A stretch of DNA of 26,848 nucleotides from DAIRDK01 sp035403225 (GTDB lineage: Bacteria > Bacteroidota > Bacteroidia > Bacteroidales > FEN-979), in contig DAONET010000033.1 in the NCBI GenBank assembly GCA_035403225.1, forward strand, positions 1-26,848, given 5' to 3'. Position 1 is the stretch's first letter. Each line of letters starts with the position of its first letter. The notes below the pieces were generated by a model. It was not told the DNA's origin, did no database searches, and worked only from the letters and a program-made list of their open reading frames with translations. Both the position numbers and the translations under genes were made by a program. Below, one piece after another: positions 26,489 through 26,848 of this stretch.

Positions 26489-26848
<360 letters not shown>

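Overview
This window looks like chromosome from a member of the Bacteroidota. Three things point there: the start of a 16S rRNA gene at the right end with Bacteroidota-type bases, promoters that match the phylum's TTTG / TAnnTTTG consensus, and a giant secreted protein ending in a type IX secretion (T9SS) sorting domain of the gliding-motility-associated (CHU_C) type. Genus cannot be assigned from what is visible. The left edge starts in non-coding DNA and the right edge cuts the 16S gene.

Layout. (1) 239-1350: two overlapping regulator genes, a Crp/Fnr-type activator and an Rrf2-type repressor, both with cysteine patterns that suggest redox, iron-sulfur or NO sensing. (2) 1351-2008: AT-rich non-coding DNA with a perfect 17-bp dyad. 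(3) 2009-19039: one 5676-residue gene for a secreted, repeat-built surface protein. In order it has a signal peptide, Ig/PKD-like domains, a 1428-bp super-repeat in about 2.6 copies, four further families of tandem modules, 18 PKD domains, and a C-terminal T9SS sorting domain. (4) 19040-19482: two hairpins, a 55-bp exact copy of the rrf2 3' end, and a second strong terminator. (5) 19483-25172: a two-gene efflux operon with a lipoprotein membrane-fusion protein followed by an RND pump fused in one frame to a TolC/OprM-type outer-membrane lipoprotein. (6) 25238-25988, minus strand: a small outer-membrane beta-barrel gene followed 7 nt later by tRNA-Val(CAC). (7) 26156-26848: tandem rRNA promoters, a leader with a boxA-like element, and the first ~360 nt of 16S rRNA.

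The main oddity is that the giant adhesin gene is bracketed by a 55-bp direct repeat. The left copy is the 3' end of rrf2, including its stop codon. The right copy lies 17,857 bp downstream, beyond the adhesin terminator and just ahead of what looks like an orphan terminator. This is the geometry of DNA inserted at the 3' end of a gene. It suggests that the adhesin was inserted between rrf2 and its original terminator, or that it can be lost by recombination between the repeats. No recombinase is visible. A second oddity is the RND-outer membrane factor fusion, which carries an internal lipoprotein signal.
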